This document shows, in pieces, positions 21,755 to 30,142 of a stretch of 64,000 nt of DNA. Below the pieces are notes generated by a model that was given only the letters and a program-made list of their open reading frames with translations, did not search any database and had not been told where the DNA came from. The stretch is from Cohnella fermenti. GTDB lineage: Bacteria > Bacillota > Bacilli > Paenibacillales > Paenibacillaceae. Positions within the stretch are counted from its first letter, which is position 1, and each line of letters starts with the position of its first letter. The position numbers and the translations under genes were made by a program. The stretch spans positions 1 through 64,000 of the forward strand of contig NZ_SSOB01000012.1 of assembly GCF_004801405.1 (NCBI RefSeq), in the 5' to 3' direction.

Positions 21755-22879
21755 TTGAGAAAAGGATTCTTATTCCTCGTACTTGCGCTAGTGCTTGTTG
21801 TGACGGCATGCGGCAACTCCAACGGCAATTCCAACGCGTCGGAATCGGCTTCGTCCGGAGCTTCGGCGACTGCGGACGCCGGGCAAAAGCTGCCGCGAGT
21901 CGCGTTCGTGTATATCGGAGAGCCGGGAGACGGCGGCTGGACGTACCAGCACGATCTGGCGCGCATCGAGCTGGAGAAGAAGTACGGCTTCACGGCGACG
22001 GTCGTCGAGAACGTGCCGGAAGGCGCGGACGCGGAGCGCGTCTTCACCGAGCTCGCGCAGGACCACGATCTGATCATCGGAACGAGCTTCGGCTACATGG
22101 ATTCGATGGTCAACGTGGCGAGCAAGTATCCGAAGGTGAAGTTCCTTCACGCATCCGGCTACAAGACGGCGGAGAACTTGTCCACGTATGCCGGTCGGGC
22201 TTACGAGACGGCTTACCTCTACGGGGTGGCGGCAGGCAAGATGACGAAGAACAATCATCTGGGCTATGTAGGGGCCTATCCGATTCCGGAAGTCATCTAT
22301 ACGATCAACGCCTTCACGCTGGGCGCCCAAAGCGTGAATCCGGATGTGAGCGTCGACGTTGTCTGGTCCAATACGTGGTACGATCCGACGATCGAGCGCC
22401 AAGCGGCGGAGAGCCTGCTGGATGCCGGAGTCGACGTTCTGGGCAACTATCAGGACTCCCCGGCAGGCATTCAGGCGGCGGCGGAGCGCGGCGTGTTCTC
22501 GATCGGCAACGACTCCGACATGAACAAGTACGCGCCGGATTACTACATCTCCAATACGGTGTACAACTGGTTCTCTTACTATGATCGCAACGTTCAGGCG
22601 ATCATGGACGGCACGTGGGCGTCCGAGAGCTACTGGGGCAGCTTGAAGGAAGGTCTCGTCGATCTGGCTCCGCTCGGCAAGAGCGTTCCGCAGGACGTGA
22701 AGGAGCTGGTCGAAGAGCTGAAGCAGGATATGATCGCTGGTCAGATCGACGTGTTCGGCGGGCCGATCTACGGTCAAGACGGCAGCGTCGTCAAGCCGGA
22801 GGGCGAGGCTCTGTCGGACGATGAGATTCTTAACATGAACTGGTTCGTGAAGGGCATCAAGGGCACGATCCCGAGCTGA
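21755..22879 (+). CDS. BMP/PnrA-like substrate-binding lipoprotein
   Basis: A 374-residue binding protein of the BMP family, whose members capture nucleosides or related small molecules for ABC uptake. The signal peptide ends in the lipobox VTAC with Cys19. The mature protein has RVAFVYIGEPGDGGWTYQHD at its start, the family's typical first strand and substrate loop. A TTG start at 21755 is chosen because AGGGGAG (21741-21747) lies 7 nt upstream and the signal peptide starts there with MRKGF. No permease or ATPase gene is adjacent, so transport partners must be elsewhere or it has a sensing role. It forms a two-gene operon with the Rieske oxygenase 21 nt downstream. Confidence 0.9.
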   Translation: MRKGFLFLVLALVLVVTACGNSNGNSNASESASSGASATADAGQKLPRVAFVYIGEPGDGGWTYQHDLARIELEKKYGFTATVVENVPEGADAERVFTELAQDHDLIIGTSFGYMDSMVNVASKYPKVKFLHASGYKTAENLSTYAGRAYETAYLYGVAAGKMTKNNHLGYVGAYPIPEVIYTINAFTLGAQSVNPDVSVDVVWSNTWYDPTIERQAAESLLDAGVDVLGNYQDSPAGIQAAAERGVFSIGNDSDMNKYAPDYYISNTVYNWFSYYDRNVQAIMDGTWASESYWGSLKEGLVDLAPLGKSVPQDVKELVEELKQDMIAGQIDVFGGPIYGQDGSVVKPEGEALSDDEILNMNWFVKGIKGTIPS

Positions 22880-22900
22880 CCGACAATGGAGGCGACAGGC

Positions 22901-23884
22901 ATGCAGAAGACGATACGCGATCCGGCGCTCTGGAACGAATGGCATCCGGTCGCTCTCGCGGAAGAGATCGGGACGGTTCCCAAGGGCGTGTGCGTGCTGG
23001 GGGAGAAAATCGTTCTGTACCGAAGCTCCAAAGGGATAACCGCGATGCGCGACCTGTGCATCCATCGCGGGGTGCCGCTCTCGCTCGGCAGGGTGCAGGG
23101 CGACCGGATCGTCTGCGCTTATCACGGGTGGGAGTATGACCAGAGCGGAGCTTGCGTCTGCATCCCCGCTCTTCCGAAGCACCAGGCGATTCCGACCAAG
23201 GCGAGGACGCCGACGTTCGCCTGCTGCGAGAGCCTTGGCTTCGTGTGGGTATGCCTCGGCGAGCCGAGCCGGCCGACTCCGATCTACGAGGACTTCGTCC
23301 CCTCGGAGCTGATTCCGCTCCGGATGGGCCCGTACCCGGTGCAAGCCTCGGGGCCGCGGGTGGTGGAGAACTTCCTGGACGTCTCCCATCTGATGTTCGT
23401 CCATGAAGGGCTGCTCGGCGATCGGGAATTCCCCGAGATCGACGACTACACGATGGTCGAGGAGAATGGGGTGTTCCGCTCAACCGAGATCGCCGTGTAC
23501 CAGCCGGACCCCGACGGACGCGGGCACGGCGTGACGAGCCGCTACACGTACGAGATTTTCAGCCCGCTTGGCGTGCGCCTGACCAAGACGGCGGACGGCA
23601 GCGACGAGCTGTTCCATCTGTTCCTCTTCGTGCTGCCGGAATCGGAGACGACCTGCACGGCGTACATGCTGCAACTGCGGAATTACGGGCAGGACATCCC
23701 GGACCATGTATTCGTGGACTTCCAGAACACGCTGCTCGCGCAGGACAAGCTGATCGTCGAGAACCAGAAGCCGGAGCTGCTGCCGCTCGACCTGCAAGCC
23801 GAGCTGCACCTGAAGTGCGACCGGGTGGCGATTGCGTACCGCCGCAGGCTGAAGGAGCTCGGCGTCACGTTCGGAACGGATTGA
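22901..23884 (+). CDS. Rieske non-heme iron oxygenase
   Basis: A 327-residue oxygenase alpha-subunit-like protein. The N-terminal Rieske domain has C53-x-H55 (CIHRG) and C72-x2-H75 (CAYHG) binding a 2Fe-2S cluster. The catalytic domain has N157, D160, H163 and H168 in ENFLDVSHLMFVHEG, the mononuclear iron site and the bridging aspartate. The length fits one-component monooxygenases of the O- or N-demethylase type better than ring dioxygenases. The ATG at 22901 is preferred over 22886 because GGAGG (22888-22892) is correctly spaced for it. No reductase or ferredoxin is adjacent. Pairing with a BMP binding protein hints at oxidation of an imported purine-like or methylated compound; the substrate is unknown. 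Confidence 0.87.
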   Translation: MQKTIRDPALWNEWHPVALAEEIGTVPKGVCVLGEKIVLYRSSKGITAMRDLCIHRGVPLSLGRVQGDRIVCAYHGWEYDQSGACVCIPALPKHQAIPTKARTPTFACCESLGFVWVCLGEPSRPTPIYEDFVPSELIPLRMGPYPVQASGPRVVENFLDVSHLMFVHEGLLGDREFPEIDDYTMVEENGVFRSTEIAVYQPDPDGRGHGVTSRYTYEIFSPLGVRLTKTADGSDELFHLFLFVLPESETTCTAYMLQLRNYGQDIPDHVFVDFQNTLLAQDKLIVENQKPELLPLDLQAELHLKCDRVAIAYRRRLKELGVTFGTD

Positions 23885-23956
23885 TGGCAGAGCTCTCTGT
23901 TCGGCAGAGGAACGGAGGCCGGCTAAGCTCCGAAGCCGCCCAAACCGATGGCCGCC

Positions 23957-24137
23957 GGATTTTATGTGAAAAACCGCATTCGCGCAGCCCCGATAACGGG
24001 TATGTTGAACGATTTTATGCGAAAAACCACATACATGGCGGCAAACCCGGCTCGAATTGCCGCATGTATGCTAAAAATCGCATAAAACGCGCCGATTCAT
24101 CCGAATCCGCACCAACTAATGCTAAAAATCACATAAA
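23957..24137 (+). repeat. TATGTGAAAAATCACATA four-box element, copy C
   Basis: Boxes start at 23963, 24016, 24067 and 24118 (pitch 53, 51, 51). The boxes diverge from the consensus (for example TATGCTAAAAATCGCATA at box 3), but ACGGGTA after box 1 and the box spacing are kept. It fills most of the 350-bp gap between the convergent Rieske and fabV genes; apart from it and the terminator the gap shows nothing else. Confidence 0.82.
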
Positions 24138-24231
24138 ACGCCTCGATTCCCGCCGCTGTCGCCTTCTACAATAAAAATGTTCCGTGCGTGGCCAGGCCGT
24201 CGTGTCCGAGGGAGCCAATCGCATAGCGCAA

Positions 24232-24273
24232 AAGCCCCGTCAGAGAAGATCTCGATCTTCCTTGACGGGGCTT
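24232..24273 (-). terminator. fabV intrinsic terminator
   Basis: AAGCCCCGTCA (24232-24242) pairs with TGACGGGGCTT (24263-24273); the loop itself contains GAAGATC/GATCTTC. In the leftward direction it ends with a short T run, 8 nt after the fabV stop. The symmetry may also let it stop rightward transcripts from the Rieske operon. Confidence 0.8.
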
Positions 24274-24280
24274 CTTCATG

Positions 24281-25471
24281 TTAGCGCAGGTTCGGGATGT
24301 CCACGTTCGGGTCCGTGTCCGCTTCGTAATCAATGTCGTCGGTCTCGAAGCCGAACAATTGGAAGAACTCGCGGCGATAGCCGGCGATGTCGGTCAGCTC
24401 GTTGATGTTATCCGTCGACAGCTGCTCCCAGATGGCCGCAACTTCCGCTTGGACGTCTTCCTGCATCTCGAGGTCGTCGACGCGGATGCGTCCGCGCGAA
24501 TCGACCGGGGTGTCGCCTTCTCCGTACAGGCGGGTGGAGAACAGGCGATACATCTGCTCGATGCAGCCCTCGTGGCTGCCCTTCTCCTTCATGACCTTGT
24601 ACAGCGCGGAGATGTAGAGCGGAACGACCGGAATGGCCGAGCTCGACTGGGTGACAAGCGCCTTGTTGACCGAGACGAAGGCTCGTCCGCCGGTCGCGCC
24701 GAGCTGCTCTCTCAGGCGGATTGCGGTCGCTTCCAGATCGTCCTTCGCGCGGCCGATCGTTCCTTCGCGATACACGGCGTGGGTAATCTCAGGTCCTATG
24801 TACGAGTAGGCGACGGTTGTTGCTCCTTCGCTCAGGACGCCGGCTTCGCTCAGTGCGTCGATCCACATCTGCCAGTCCTCGCCGCCCATGACGGCGACCG
24901 TCTGGCGAACCTCGTCTTCCGTCGCCGGCTCGATTGTCGCGATGGACACTTCCGCCGTATGGAAGTTGACCGTCTTGTTCGAATACGACGGACCGATCGG
25001 CTTGATGACGGAGGAGAACGTCTCTCCCGTCACCGGATGAGTGCGGCGGGGCGAAGCGACGCTGTAGACGACGAGGTCGACTTGTCCGAGCTCCGAGCGA
25101 ATAAGCTCGATCGTCTGCTGCTTGATCGCCTCGGAGAAAGCGTCTCCAACGATCGAGAACGACTTGACGCCGGCGTTCTCGGCCAAGCGCTCGAAGGCTG
25201 CCGAGTTGTACCAGCCGGCGCTTGCGGTGCGGGAGCCTTCCGCCGCTTTGTCGAAGTAGACGCCAATCGTGTTCGCGCCGGCGCCGAAGGAGGAGACGAT
25301 TCTAGATGCAAGGCCGTAGCCGGTCGAGGCACCGACAACGAGCACGTTCTTGGGGCCGGAGATGGAAGGCTGGGATCGCACATAGTCCACTTGACGCTCC
25401 ACTTGCCGCGCGCAGCCTTCCGGATGCGCCGTCGTGCAGATGAATCCTCTTGTTTTGGGCTGAATGATCAT
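24281..25471 (-). CDS. fabV: Enoyl-[acyl-carrier-protein] reductase FabV
   Basis: A 396-residue NAD(P)H-dependent trans-2-enoyl-ACP/CoA reductase of the FabV class, which catalyses the last step of the fatty acid elongation cycle. The start MIIQPKTRGFICTTAHPEGC is diagnostic. The nucleotide site is VLVVGASTGYGLASRI, and the catalytic Tyr-x8-Lys pair is Y234 and K243 in YREGTIGRAK, one residue from Y235/K244 of Yersinia FabV. The ATG at 25471 has an AAAGGA ribosome site; upstream in-frame codons are not needed. FabV enzymes are typically insensitive to triclosan. Confidence 0.95.
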   Translation of the reverse strand: MIIQPKTRGFICTTAHPEGCARQVERQVDYVRSQPSISGPKNVLVVGASTGYGLASRIVSSFGAGANTIGVYFDKAAEGSRTASAGWYNSAAFERLAENAGVKSFSIVGDAFSEAIKQQTIELIRSELGQVDLVVYSVASPRRTHPVTGETFSSVIKPIGPSYSNKTVNFHTAEVSIATIEPATEDEVRQTVAVMGGEDWQMWIDALSEAGVLSEGATTVAYSYIGPEITHAVYREGTIGRAKDDLEATAIRLREQLGATGGRAFVSVNKALVTQSSSAIPVVPLYISALYKVMKEKGSHEGCIEQMYRLFSTRLYGEGDTPVDSRGRIRVDDLEMQEDVQAEVAAIWEQLSTDNINELTDIAGYRREFFQLFGFETDDIDYEADTDPNVDIPNLR

Positions 25472-25644
25472 AGTAGACAGTTCCTTTCTCAGACGTTCGG
25501 GAATGGAGGCAGCCTGTGGCAACCTTCTTCTATATTACCGAATTTTTGCCCGATTGGGAAACGTCTAATCTCGAAGCCGAGCGCACAAGCGGAGCGCCCG
25601 CCCAGACGGGGAAGTCTCGGCGGGCGCTCGGGAAGATGCGGTCG

Positions 25645-25854
25645 TTATTGGCGTCCGGCGAGCTGCTGCTCCGCCATCTGGACGAGCCGGCGAGTGATCT
25701 CGCCGCCGATTCTGCCGGTGTCGCGGGTCAGCATATTGCCGTAATAGCCGTCTTGCGGAATGGCGATGCCGAGCTCCTGCGCGACTTCGAACTTCAGTTG
25801 CTCCAGTGCGGCGCGGGCTTGCGGAACCACGAGCTGATTGCGATTGTCTGCCAC
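25645..25854 (-). CDS. Alpha/beta-type small acid-soluble spore protein
   Basis: A 69-residue SASP that coats DNA in the forespore and protects it from UV and heat. The two conserved blocks are visible: LVVPQARAALEQLKFEVAQELG with the GPR protease site region in FEVAQELG, and NMLTRDTGRIGGEITRRLVQ. A GTG at 25854 (product starting VADNRNQ) is taken as the start because GGAGGTGAT lies at 25859-25867 just before it; longer GTG starts would swallow that site. A SigG-type promoter precedes it. It shows that the organism forms endospores. Confidence 0.93.
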   Translation of the reverse strand: MADNRNQLVVPQARAALEQLKFEVAQELGIAIPQDGYYGNMLTRDTGRIGGEITRRLVQMAEQQLAGRQ

Positions 25855-25879
25855 TTGAATCACCTCCACCTTCTGGCAG

Positions 25880-25909
25880 TATTATGCGAATCGCCATTCC
25901 CTCTTATAC
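25880..25909 (-). promoter_or_regulatory. SigG-type promoter of the SASP gene
   Basis: Read leftward: GTATA (25909-25905), 18 nt, CATAATA (25886-25880). Both match the forespore SigG consensus (-35 GHATR, -10 CATNHTA), and the site is 26 nt upstream of the start codon. Confidence 0.7.
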
Positions 25910-25986
25910 ATAAAATTACCGGGTCCCGCCGCCGATCGCGAGTGCTACAATAGAGGAATCCCAATCAGGGGGGAGGGCAAGGGACG

Positions 25987-26838
25987 ATGTTTGTCGCGCC
26001 GATGAGGACAGGAGGCTTGGAAGCTCCGCTGCAGAACGATAATTACATATTCGAACCCCAATTGGACGGACAGCGCCTTATCCTCTCGATGGAGGTTGGG
26101 CACGTCCGTCTTTACTCCGCGCATGGGTTCGATCTGACAAGCTTGTATCCCGAGCTTCACCTGATGCCTGTTGCGGACGGGGAGGACGTTGTGCTGGATG
26201 CGGTGCTCGCCGTCGTCGATCCGGCTACGGGCAGGCTGGATCGCGAGCAGCTTGCGCGGCGTTATCGGCTGAAGAAGAGAATGGACATCCGCGAAGCGTC
26301 CATTCGTTGTCCGGTGCATTGCTTCGTCTTCGATATTCTGCGCTATAAGGGCGAGGATATACGCGACTGGCCGCTTGAGCGCAGGAAGGCGCTGTTGGAT
26401 GAGGCGCTGACGGACAATCGCCATTACAGCCGAATGCCTTATCTCGAGGGCGAAGGGGCGGCATTGTTCGAGACGATGGGGCGCAGCGGCCTCCAGGGGC
26501 TCGTGGCCAAGGACAAGCGAAGCCCGTACCGGAGCGGCACGAGCGAGGGGTGGCTGACGATTCTTCATTATCGGTACTTGGATGTCAAGATCGCGGGCTA
26601 TCGGAAAAACCAGTTCGGATGGCTGGTCGAGCATGGAGCGAAGTGGCGGGACGTCGTGTCCGAATCGGTCCCGTTGCCGTACCGCCAGGCGTTCTACGGG
26701 GTAGCGAAGCTGATCGTCACCGGCGAGGACAAGGACTTCGTCTACGTCCGCCCGGAGATCGAAGCGCGGCTGCGCTACGTCAAGCAGCTCGCGGACGGAT
26801 CGCCGGTGCAGCCGGAATTCGTCTCCTTCGTCGTTTAA
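25987..26838 (+). CDS. ATP-dependent DNA ligase-like protein, probably catalytically inactive
   Basis: A 283-residue protein aligning along its length with short ATP-dependent DNA ligases of Paenibacillaceae. Motif I, normally EPKxDGxR with the adenylated lysine, reads EPQLDGQR with Q25 in that place. The next conserved block, normally LDGE, reads LDAV. Motif V, normally WLK, reads WLT (T191). Motif III (HCFVFDILRYKGED) and motif IV (GLVAKDKRSPYRSG) remain recognisable. With the AMP-accepting lysine gone, ligation by the known mechanism is not possible, yet the frame is intact. It may be a structural or DNA-binding pseudoenzyme or an early pseudogene. It ends convergently with the bactofilin gene, overlapping by 4 nt. 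Confidence 0.82.
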   Translation: MFVAPMRTGGLEAPLQNDNYIFEPQLDGQRLILSMEVGHVRLYSAHGFDLTSLYPELHLMPVADGEDVVLDAVLAVVDPATGRLDREQLARRYRLKKRMDIREASIRCPVHCFVFDILRYKGEDIRDWPLERRKALLDEALTDNRHYSRMPYLEGEGAALFETMGRSGLQGLVAKDKRSPYRSGTSEGWLTILHYRYLDVKIAGYRKNQFGWLVEHGAKWRDVVSESVPLPYRQAFYGVAKLIVTGEDKDFVYVRPEIEARLRYVKQLADGSPVQPEFVSFVV

Positions 26839-27218
26839 GCTTCAAGCGGAAGGACGGCCTTCAGGCTCTCCTTCAGCTCCATTCGGCTTGTTCCCTGGAA
26901 GACGCCGCCCGGCTCGACTTCAAGCTCCTGGGCTTGCAGATCCCCGAGCAGGAAGCCGGTCGTCTTGAGCACCAGCTTGCCCTTCGCCGAGACGTTGCCC
27001 GTCACCTTGCCGGCCAGAATGACGTTGCGGGCGACGATGTCGGAATGGGCGCTCCCTCTCTCGCCGATAATGACGTCTCCCTCGCATTCAATGTCTCCGC
27101 GAACCTCTCCTTCGAGCCGGATGCTCGCTTGCGAAGTGATTTTCCCATTAAAGACGGTTCCTTCACCGATCAGCGTATCGGTCTTGCCGGGATCAACCTT
27201 GGACTTCCTCCCGATCAT
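26835..27218 (-). CDS. Bactofilin (polymer-forming cytoskeletal protein)
   Basis: A 127-residue bactofilin. The core from about residue 15 to 110 is a run of short beta strands with regular hydrophobic spacing (LIGEGTVFNGKI, IRLEGEVRGDIECEGDVIIGE, VILAGKVTGNVSAKGKLVL), the right-handed beta-helix that polymerises into filaments. It overlaps the end of the M23 peptidase gene by 4 nt, a common arrangement in which the bactofilin scaffold positions a cell-wall hydrolase. In Bacillaceae such pairs affect motility, shape or the spore; the role here is not determined. Confidence 0.92.
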   Translation of the reverse strand: MIGRKSKVDPGKTDTLIGEGTVFNGKITSQASIRLEGEVRGDIECEGDVIIGERGSAHSDIVARNVILAGKVTGNVSAKGKLVLKTTGFLLGDLQAQELEVEPGGVFQGTSRMELKESLKAVLPLEA

Positions 27219-28231
27219 GGGGATTCCTCGCTCTCTTCATTGGATTCGGATTCAGAATCGGCCGGCAGATAGGACAGCGGGTTCACCTGGACTCCGTCCT
27301 TCACGACTTCATAGTGCAGGTGCGGTCCCGTGCTTCGGCCGGTATTGCCCAGTTCCCCGATAAGCGTTCCCTTCTCCACGCGGTCTCCGACCTGCGCGAT
27401 CAGCTTGCTCAGATGCATGTAGCGGGTGACGATGCCGTCGCCGTGATCGATCTTGATGTTCTTCCCCTCGGCGGAATCCTTCTGGGACCAGGTGACGACG
27501 CCGTCCGCCGCCGCGTAGACGGGATCGCCGACGTTGCCCGAGAAGTCGATTCCCGCATGGAATCGCGCCTTGCGGGTGAAGGGATCGAGCCGGATGCCGT
27601 ACGGGGACGAGATCGTCCGGCTGACGGTCGGCCAAATATTCGGAGTCGCATCCAGCTTAGACTGGACCTCCGAGACGTCCGCCTTCATGTCCTGCAGCCG
27701 CTTCTCGATGCCGCCCAGCGTCGGGACCAAGGCGGACAGTGTCCGGCTGGCCGTGTCCAGATACGCCTGGAATTCCTCGTCCGACGCCGGAATGTCTTCT
27801 CCGCCCGCGCCGAACGCCGAAGCGCTGAGCGCGCTCGCCTGGGGCTCGTCCTTCGCTTCGGAAGAGACTCCCATAAGCTCGCGCACCTGGTCTTCGAGCT
27901 CGTCCATCTCGTTCAATTGGCTCTGGATCGCGGAAGCCTGCTCGGTCAATTCGACCAGCTTCGTCTGAAGATAGTCGATGCTCGTGTTCTTGTCGGCCAG
28001 AATCTCTTCGTATCGAGACGCCGTATCGTTCATCTTCCGTTCCAGATAGACCAACTGATCTGCATTGGTGTCGTAATGGCGATAGAGCACAAGGCACGCC
28101 AAGGTGAGGAAAAGAAGCAGAACGGGAACGAGCGCCAGTCCGACCGCGAAGAGGTAGGATGGGACGGTCAGCCGCCGAACCGAACTGCTTGCATCCGGAA
28201 TGACGACGAACGTTACCTTTTTGCGGCTCAT
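27215..28231 (-). CDS. Membrane-anchored M23 family metallopeptidase
   Basis: A 338-residue peptidoglycan endopeptidase. A transmembrane anchor at residues 26-50 is followed by a coiled coil (about 55-120) and a C-terminal LytM/M23 domain with H225-x3-D229 (FHAGID) and H304-x-H306 (PHLHYE) as zinc and catalytic residues, so it is probably active. The tail after residue 325 is Ser/Glu rich. The ATG at 28231 has a GGAGGAGG site upstream. It is the first gene of a two-gene leftward unit with the overlapping bactofilin gene. Confidence 0.93.
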   Translation of the reverse strand: MSRKKVTFVVIPDASSSVRRLTVPSYLFAVGLALVPVLLLFLTLACLVLYRHYDTNADQLVYLERKMNDTASRYEEILADKNTSIDYLQTKLVELTEQASAIQSQLNEMDELEDQVRELMGVSSEAKDEPQASALSASAFGAGGEDIPASDEEFQAYLDTASRTLSALVPTLGGIEKRLQDMKADVSEVQSKLDATPNIWPTVSRTISSPYGIRLDPFTRKARFHAGIDFSGNVGDPVYAAADGVVTWSQKDSAEGKNIKIDHGDGIVTRYMHLSKLIAQVGDRVEKGTLIGELGNTGRSTGPHLHYEVVKDGVQVNPLSYLPADSESESNEESEESP

Positions 28232-28344
28232 CTCGTGTCGATCCTCCTCCGCCTAAAGTCGCATATTCGCAATTAAGGTTCGACAGAAGAAGATAGAATC
28301 CTTTTTCCAAATGATAAAAATATTCCGAAAAGCGCAAATAAATA

Positions 28345-28371
28345 AGAAAAGCCCGCTTGGCGCAGGCTTTC
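28345..28371 (-). terminator. Intrinsic terminator after the small membrane-protein gene
   Basis: Leftward AAGCCTGC-GCCAA-GCGGGCTT followed by TTCTTATT. It lies about 20 nt beyond the stop of the 56-residue gene and separates it from the M23 promoter region. Confidence 0.75.
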
Positions 28372-28390
28372 TCCGCTCGCGAACCGCCGT

Positions 28391-28561
28391 TCACGGGTTC
28401 TTCTTGCTCTTCTGATGCCGGTTCCAGCCGCTGTAGGCGAGGACGGCGCCCGCGACGGTCAGCACGACTCCGACGGTCTTGTTAAGGAAGATGAGGTCGA
28501 CGATGCCGAAGATCAGGACCATTAGTCCCAGGACGGCAAGCTGCAATGGATTGGATTTCAT
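28391..28561 (-). CDS. Small membrane protein of unknown function (56 aa)
   Basis: A 56-residue frame starting MKSNPLQLAVLGL with a hydrophobic stretch (about residues 7-26) and a second one (about 31-46), ending in the basic tail WNRHQKSKKNP. It looks like a two-helix membrane hairpin. GAGGTGA lies 8 nt before the ATG and a good terminator follows, which is the main reason to call it a gene. No function can be assigned. Confidence 0.7.
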   Translation of the reverse strand: MKSNPLQLAVLGLMVLIFGIVDLIFLNKTVGVVLTVAGAVLAYSGWNRHQKSKKNP

Positions 28562-28621
28562 TTAGGAAGTCACCTCGGCTTTTCTTCCTATTCTACCTTA
28601 AGGATGCCTCGGAATGATAGA

Positions 28622-30001
28622 TTATCCTGCGCTAAGAGCGGAGCTTCCGGAATGGGGCACCGCGTGCGGGGCTGCCGCCCTGTTCAAATACTTCCTTCCT
28701 CGCCAGCGCCAGAGGGACAGCGCCCCGCGAACGTATTCGTCGGCGATCATGCAGGCATAGATGCCGATGAGCCCCCAGCCGAGCCCGATGCCGAACCCGT
28801 AAGAGCAGAGAGTGGCGATGATGCCGAGCGAGCCGATTGAGACGAACATCGTAAACCGGGTATCGCCTACCGCGTTCAACGCGTTCCCCAGCGCCATATT
28901 GAGCATTTTGCCCGGTTGCAGGATGAGGTTGAGCCCAAGCAGGGAGACGCCCATCGCCACGATCTCCGGGTCCGACGTGAACAGGCCGAGCATCGGTCTG
29001 CCCAGCGCGAAGAGCAGCAGGGCGTTCGCCATGACGAGCAGCAGGCCGAGTCCCATCGCCCGATAGGCGGCCGAGTAGGCCTCCCTCGTTCGGCCTTCCC
29101 CGTACAGGTAGGCGATCCGGATCTGCACGGCAAGCGCGAACGCATAGCCGAGCATGAAGCAGAACGACTCGAGCGTGTTCATATAGGTGCGGGCCGCCAG
29201 CTCCTTGGAGCCGAGCAGCGCAATGAACGAATAGATCGCGAGCTGCGAGAATACCCAACAGCTCATGTTCACGCCCATCGGCCAGCCGATCCGCAGAATC
29301 TCCTTAAACAGCTTGACGTCGAACCGCAGGTAGTCGCGCAAGCGGATCGTTCGCTCGAAGGAATGGCGGAACATGTAGAGCAGAATGACGACGGACAGCA
29401 GGCGGCATGAATTATCGGACACGGTGACTCCGAAGAGCCCCCATTCGGGCATGCCCAGCTTCCCGAAGATGAGCCCGTAGTTCAGGAAGATATGAACGAC
29501 GTTGATGACAATGCCGGTGTACATCGGGCCGCGCGTATTGCCGGTGTTGCGGATCGCGGTGCCGAGCGCCGCTGTCATGGCCGCCAGGAACATTCCGCCT
29601 CCGACATAAGAGATGTACGTATCCGCGAGCGGCAAGAGCTCGGCGGACAGCCCCAGCAGCTTGGCGATGGAGCGCGCCTCGGAGAAGAGCAGGAAGCTGA
29701 TCAGCAGCCCGATCGCCGTGCTGGTCGTGATCGCCATGACCGCGAGGGTGCGCGCGTCTTCCCGCCGCTGCGAGCCGATCCGCTGCGCGATCAGAATTCC
29801 GGCCCCGCCGGCTATCGTCATGAAGAGGGTCGTCAGCGCGCCGAACAGTTGACCCGAGAAGCCGACGACGGCGACGGCATCGTCGGAGATGCGGCTGACC
29901 ATGATGGTGTCGACCGTTCCCAGCATCGTCTGCAGGAGAACCTCGATAAACACCGGCCAAGCGAGTGTCCATAAGGAAAATTTGCGGTCAAGCGATTGCA
30001 T
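28622..30001 (-). CDS. MATE family efflux transporter
   Basis: A 459-residue membrane protein with about 12 hydrophobic segments in two homologous halves. The start FSLWTLAWPVFIEVLLQTM and the following DTIMVSRISDDAVAVVGF are the family's first-helix signature; the second half begins near WPMGVNMSCWVF. Members exchange Na+ or H+ for drugs or metabolites. GGAGGT precedes the ATG. It is divergent from an AraC-type regulator 141 nt away, which may control it. Confidence 0.92.
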   Translation of the reverse strand: MQSLDRKFSLWTLAWPVFIEVLLQTMLGTVDTIMVSRISDDAVAVVGFSGQLFGALTTLFMTIAGGAGILIAQRIGSQRREDARTLAVMAITTSTAIGLLISFLLFSEARSIAKLLGLSAELLPLADTYISYVGGGMFLAAMTAALGTAIRNTGNTRGPMYTGIVINVVHIFLNYGLIFGKLGMPEWGLFGVTVSDNSCRLLSVVILLYMFRHSFERTIRLRDYLRFDVKLFKEILRIGWPMGVNMSCWVFSQLAIYSFIALLGSKELAARTYMNTLESFCFMLGYAFALAVQIRIAYLYGEGRTREAYSAAYRAMGLGLLLVMANALLLFALGRPMLGLFTSDPEIVAMGVSLLGLNLILQPGKMLNMALGNALNAVGDTRFTMFVSIGSLGIIATLCSYGFGIGLGWGLIGIYACMIADEYVRGALSLWRWRGRKYLNRAAAPHAVPHSGSSALSAG

Positions 30002-30142
30002 GATTTAAACCTCCGTACTGTCAGCGCGCTGTGTGATAAAATAAGAGGAATCAATGCGATTATAAATGGAATGGCGAACTCGATGTGTCATTTTTCAAAC
30101 GGAAAGTTGTAAAATTCAAACCTAAGTGATGGAGGTGCAGCG

